This document shows, piece by piece, positions 40,229-42,802 of a stretch of DNA of 42,802 nucleotides (the first letter of the stretch is position 1; each line of letters opens with the position of its first letter). Source of the DNA: an uncultured Candidatus Saccharimonas sp. (GTDB lineage: Bacteria > Patescibacteriota > Saccharimonadia > Saccharimonadales > AQU-01); NCBI GenBank assembly GCA_943358095.1, contig CALRGT010000001.1, positions 146,842 through 189,643 of the forward strand. The letters run 5' to 3'. The position numbers and the translations under genes are program-made. Below the pieces are notes generated by a model, which saw only the letters and a list, made by a program, of their open reading frames with translations, searched no databases and was not told where the DNA came from.

Positions 40229-40618
40229 TTAAACTGTTCTAGTGGTGTCATTGAATACTGGGAGTATCTTATCTTCAATCGTATGAATCCCGTCACTGTT
40301 TCCTGTGATAGTAGTCACCTCTAACCCAAGTTTTGTGTGACGAGCTTCAGTGATAATCATAGAGCTAATATTGAGCATGTCTGTACCGCGAAATTCAAGA
40401 CCAATTGTTCTTGAAGTCGAATAAATGGGACTTCCTTGAGTTGAACTTTCCACAAAAGCACCAATAGCATCAGAACGCTCAATCATTAAAGCTCTTCGTT
40501 TTTCCGCTTCAGGACCTTGATGAGATGCAATATTCTCCATATTATGGTATTTTCTCTCACGAGGAGCATTGGACTGAATCTCGCTGTATGTCATTCTTGG
40601 GAATTTTTCGGCACTCAT
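40229..40618 (-). CDS. hypothetical protein, 129 residues
   Basis: Function not recognised. The start is placed at ATG 40616-40618 (MSAEKFPRMTYSEIQSN) because a promoter (TTGACA, 17 bp, TAAAAT) lies inside a longer in-frame extension. The expected leader is about 30 nt without a Shine-Dalgarno site. The product is soluble, with a basic N-terminal half (APRERKYHNMEN, EAEKRRALMIERSD) and a Thr/Ile-rich C-terminal half. It is convergent with prfA with only 47 nt between stops. Confidence 0.65.
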   Translation of the reverse strand: MSAEKFPRMTYSEIQSNAPRERKYHNMENIASHQGPEAEKRRALMIERSDAIGAFVESSTQGSPIYSTSRTIGLEFRGTDMLNISSMIITEARHTKLGLEVTTITGNSDGIHTIEDKILPVFNDTTRTV

Positions 40619-40655
40619 AGTATAAATTATTTCGATTAAATTTAGTTCTAAACAG

Positions 40656-40684
40656 ATTTTATAATAGTTAGACTGTTCTGTCAA
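40656..40684 (-). promoter_or_regulatory. promoter of the 129-residue hypothetical gene
   Basis: Minus strand: -35 TTGACA (40679-40684), 17-bp spacer, -10 TAAAAT (40656-40661). An overlapping TATAAA at 15 bp is a second option. Confidence 0.6.
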
Positions 40685-40731
40685 TATCATCTCCTGCTCT
40701 CTACCATTCAAATCCGATCATTGTTTCTTAG

Positions 40732-40775
40732 CCTATAAATCAATAAAGCCCCTAGGGGCTTTATTGATTTATAGG
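40732..40775. terminator. 44-bp perfect palindrome, probable bidirectional terminator
   Basis: Perfect two-fold symmetry from CCTATAAATC to GATTTATAGG with AAAGCCCC-TAGGGG-CTTT at the centre. The GC core flanked by A-rich and T-rich arms is terminator-like on both strands. It lies in the 170-nt gap between two minus-strand unknown genes, just after the stop of the upstream one. Confidence 0.8.
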
Positions 40776-40788
40776 ACTTTGTGTCTAC

Positions 40789-41307
40789 TTATAATTGTTT
40801 ACTATTAATTTCGGCTTGTGCAACGACTCCTCTTATAGCACCCAACTGCTGTGCTGCTGTAGATATTAATTCTTCCTTACTGAAACCGTTTGGATTGTCT
40901 CCGTTAGGTTGCTGTAGCCCGGTTTTATTATCTTCATAATTTAGAGCACTCCTATACGCTGTCATACTGTCCCTGGCAGGTTCGACTCTGATCCCTGTAA
41001 CAGGGCCTACTGTGCTGCGATCTCCAAGTCCTTCTGATAGGGTGACACTATTGCCATACTCCCCGTTCACACCCTCTCTATTATTTATACTCAAACTTAC
41101 CGGCTTATTATTAGCATCAACTTTACCTGCATTAAATTTAATAGTACTGTCAGATAATCTACCTTCTACACTAATATTTGGAGAACCAATAGCTACTTTC
41201 ATTGCTCGGTCTCCTAGCTTATTTGCTATACGACCAATCTGGGCGGCTATTTCTTCAGGAGTTTTGCTTGTTTTTTCTAAAGTGCTTGTTGGTAGATTTT
41301 CGATCAT
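40789..41307 (-). CDS. hypothetical protein, 172 residues
   Basis: Function not recognised. Soluble, rich in Asn, Ser and Gly in the middle (SINNREGVNGEYGNSVTLSE), with helical ends (TPEEIAAQIGRIANKLGDRA and KEELISTAAQQLGAIRGVV). It has no Cys, signal peptide or membrane segment. A promoter (TTGACA, 17 bp, TAAGAT) overlaps the end of the upstream gene and gives an A-rich leader of about 45 nt. It is followed by the 44-bp palindrome. Confidence 0.7.
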   Translation of the reverse strand: MIENLPTSTLEKTSKTPEEIAAQIGRIANKLGDRAMKVAIGSPNISVEGRLSDSTIKFNAGKVDANNKPVSLSINNREGVNGEYGNSVTLSEGLGDRSTVGPVTGIRVEPARDSMTAYRSALNYEDNKTGLQQPNGDNPNGFSKEELISTAAQQLGAIRGVVAQAEINSKQL

Positions 41308-41358
41308 TGTTTTTTGCTTTCTATCTTGTTTGGGTTTTTGTTTTTAGAACTTGAATAA

Positions 41359-41387
41359 ATCTTATCACACTTGTGCTTAAATGTCAA
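41359..41387 (-). promoter_or_regulatory. promoter of the 172-residue hypothetical gene
   Basis: Minus strand: -35 TTGACA (41382-41387), 17-bp spacer, -10 TAAGAT (41359-41364). It sits just upstream of the preceding gene's stop region. Confidence 0.65.
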
Positions 41388-41392
41388 GATTG

Positions 41393-42802
41393 TTAGACTC
41401 TTTTACCAGTGCCTGGAGTATACGCGTTGTACTTCGTTGGTGCTGGTCTACCTTTAGTGTCATACCCATCCATATTCTCAAAAGTTTGCGCAAAAACCCC
41501 TCTGCGTAATGGCACAACTACTCCCCTACCATTATAGGCATCGAAATATTCTTGCTGAAGTTTCACGATAGCGACTGCAGCAACCGCCTCTCTTTGATCA
41601 GAAGTCATAGCCTTCGGGTCCTGACCAGCTTCTGGCTCTATAAATGCCCTTTCAGGAAAACCGTAGCCTTCGCCCAATCCAATTAAAGCTTCTTCATTGG
41701 CAAAAGGCTTGTGATTCGTTCTGTCTACTATATAAGTGGCCGGCTTGTTGTTCTTATCGAGCATTCCAACTACATAAGCACCTGGATCAACCTCTCCGTT
41801 TTCGTCTGATGAAGCAAAGAATACTCTATCAATGCCAGCTTCTCCAGCCCTGTCAGATCTGCCAGCAGCACTATCATCGATTGGTCTATCGATTGTTGGT
41901 GTTGGTATTTGCGCCTCACTATCCCTCTTTAATCTTGCTACACCATATTTTGCATCTCTAGCGTAAGGAGCTTGATCTATGACTTTAATGAGAGGGAGTG
42001 CTATTGTGGCGCCACGCTCACCAAATGCATATTGACCCATGCCGTAAAACTCAGAGAAATGCGGCACAACGCTATGCATTGTATCTCCGCCGTGATTTAA
42101 AGCGGTCGTATTATGCATTACACCAGTAGTTCGTAACTGTTCATTGCGCGACATCAGGCCGTTCACATTTATACCCCCAACGTTGGTTGTACCGTGGAAT
42201 AATAATTGTCCTGCCTGCCTAGTATCGGCCCAGAATTGTTTTTGAGAGGACTTGATTCTTGACTCAACATTTTCAGAAGTAAGAAACTCTGTTCGGTTCG
42301 ATGGTGAACCATAAAAAAGCTCATTTGTCCCGGCTGCTTCAATTACCTTGTCAGCTAGTGAGCCTGCAGCAACAATATCACTCTCTTCTAGCGTTGATAC
42401 GCCTACAGATGATTCTGTATACAGACCGTCAACTGCTTGGCCGCTAAGTCTTAACAATCGCAGCCTTGATTCTGGAGTTTCGGAGTATGCTAATAAAGCA
42501 GCTGACTTTGCCTCATTGGCAATTCTTAATGCGTAAACTTTTGCGTTTGGCGCCATCATTGCGCGGTAATTTCCGTCAGAAAAATCTGAGAAGGGAGACT
42601 CCGAACCCATACGACGCTCCCAATCTTGAGCTTCAGATGACTCTAAGATTTTCGCAAAAACCGGGCTGGCGTAATCTCTGTCAGCTACTGCTTCAATTGC
42701 AGCCTGCAAGGTCATATGATCTGTATAAAAACCCTTAACTGCTTCCATGATTTCTGGTGTGGGCTCAAATTCGAGGTCTTTAATGGCTCTTTCAGATCTT
42801 TC
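41393..42802 (-). CDS. large hypothetical protein with weak ADP-ribosyltransferase-like signature (partial)
   Basis: The frame stays open through the right edge: 18 further codons precede the ATG at 42746-42748, so the true start lies outside the window. At least 469 residues; no signal peptide or membrane segment is visible. Counting from that ATG, H185 lies in QLLFHGTTNVGGINVNGL, which resembles the H-x-T strand of PARP/KptA-type ADP-ribosyltransferases. Y240 in FYGMGQYAFGERGA could be the second motif. The catalytic Glu is not identifiable. The N-terminal part is helical and acidic. This assignment is tentative. Confidence 0.6.
   Translation of the reverse strand, partial: ERSERAIKDLEFEPTPEIMEAVKGFYTDHMTLQAAIEAVADRDYASPVFAKILESSEAQDWERRMGSESPFSDFSDGNYRAMMAPNAKVYALRIANEAKSAALLAYSETPESRLRLLRLSGQAVDGLYTESSVGVSTLEESDIVAAGSLADKVIEAAGTNELFYGSPSNRTEFLTSENVESRIKSSQKQFWADTRQAGQLLFHGTTNVGGINVNGLMSRNEQLRTTGVMHNTTALNHGGDTMHSVVPHFSEFYGMGQYAFGERGATIALPLIKVIDQAPYARDAKYGVARLKRDSEAQIPTPTIDRPIDDSAAGRSDRAGEAGIDRVFFASSDENGEVDPGAYVVGMLDKNNKPATYIVDRTNHKPFANEEALIGLGEGYGFPERAFIEPEAGQDPKAMTSDQREAVAAVAIVKLQQEYFDAYNGRGVVVPLRRGVFAQTFENMDGYDTKGRPAPTKYNAYTPGTGKRV

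Noticed and set aside
1-42802. tRNA or rRNA genes
   Set aside because: The intergenic gaps were scanned by eye for T-loop and acceptor-stem patterns and none was credible. A covariance search was not possible.
1-42802. Alternative genetic code (UGA read as Gly or Trp)
   Set aside because: UGA ends several genes at tight overlaps (recO, rseP and serS junctions). The proteins keep normal lengths and RF2 is present.

Overview
The window looks like chromosomal core-genome sequence from a Candidatus Saccharibacteria (TM7/Patescibacteria)-type bacterium. This is an inference from gene content and style. It is AT-rich and tightly packed, with many stop/start overlaps of 1-8 nt. It has a class I lysyl-tRNA synthetase, a short prolyl-tRNA synthetase without the editing insertion, a single-chain glycyl-tRNA synthetase, a zinc-free L31 and an FtsEX/CHAP-hydrolase division operon. 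UGA is used as a normal stop (recO, rseP and the receiver-like gene overlaps depend on it), so the UGA=Gly code of Absconditabacteria/Gracilibacteria does not apply.

Layout. Positions 1-10.5 kb (minus): the 5' end of a secreted or membrane protein, rnhA, glyS, an unknown gene, a membrane-anchored two-domain Clp ATPase with a small membrane partner, recO, a degenerate receiver plus degenerate kinase pair, a membrane-anchored unknown protein, xseB-xseA, and a flippase-like membrane protein. Positions 10.6-12.1 kb (plus): a TRM11-like methyltransferase and rpmA, closed by a bidirectional terminator. Positions 12.2-14.3 kb (minus): a response regulator and pyrG. Positions 14.3-14.96 kb: a gene-free stretch holding two diverged copies of a structured element in inverted orientation. 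Positions 15-20.4 kb (minus): ctpA, a CHAP hydrolase, ftsX, ftsE (division and peptidoglycan remodelling) and prfB. Positions 20.6-31.5 kb (minus): an M16 peptidase, secA, hpf, serS, a Cas4/RecB-like nuclease, msrA, a MacB-type ABC transporter and class I lysS. Positions 31.5-38.5 kb (minus): greA with a long leader, proS, a CPBP protease, rseP, frr, two Cys-containing small genes (one WhiB-like), tsf, a small unknown ORF and rpsB. Positions 38.7-40.2 kb (plus): rpmE and prfA. Positions 40.2-42.8 kb (minus): three unknown genes; the last runs off the window and carries a weak ADP-ribosyltransferase-like signature.

Regulation. About fourteen genes have a good -10 hexamer (TATAAT, TACAAT, TATACT or TATAGT) ending only 6-9 nt before the start codon, often with a 17-bp-spaced -35 or an extended -10 TGn. 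They also lack a Shine-Dalgarno site. This predicts leaderless or nearly leaderless mRNAs as the default for the first gene of a unit. A minority (greA, frr, tsf, rpsB, prfA and the gene at the left edge) have clear Shine-Dalgarno sequences. The pattern corrects several start codons (rpmE, prfB, serS, the flippase-like gene and the nuclease).

Best candidates for something new: the inverted pair of structured elements at 14434-14929; the leaderless promoter architecture; the pseudo two-component pair beside recO; the WhiB-like Cys protein inside the rpsB-tsf-frr cluster; the greA leader with an attenuator-like hairpin; and the unknown cluster at the right edge. No tRNA, rRNA, CRISPR array or complete insertion sequence was recognised.
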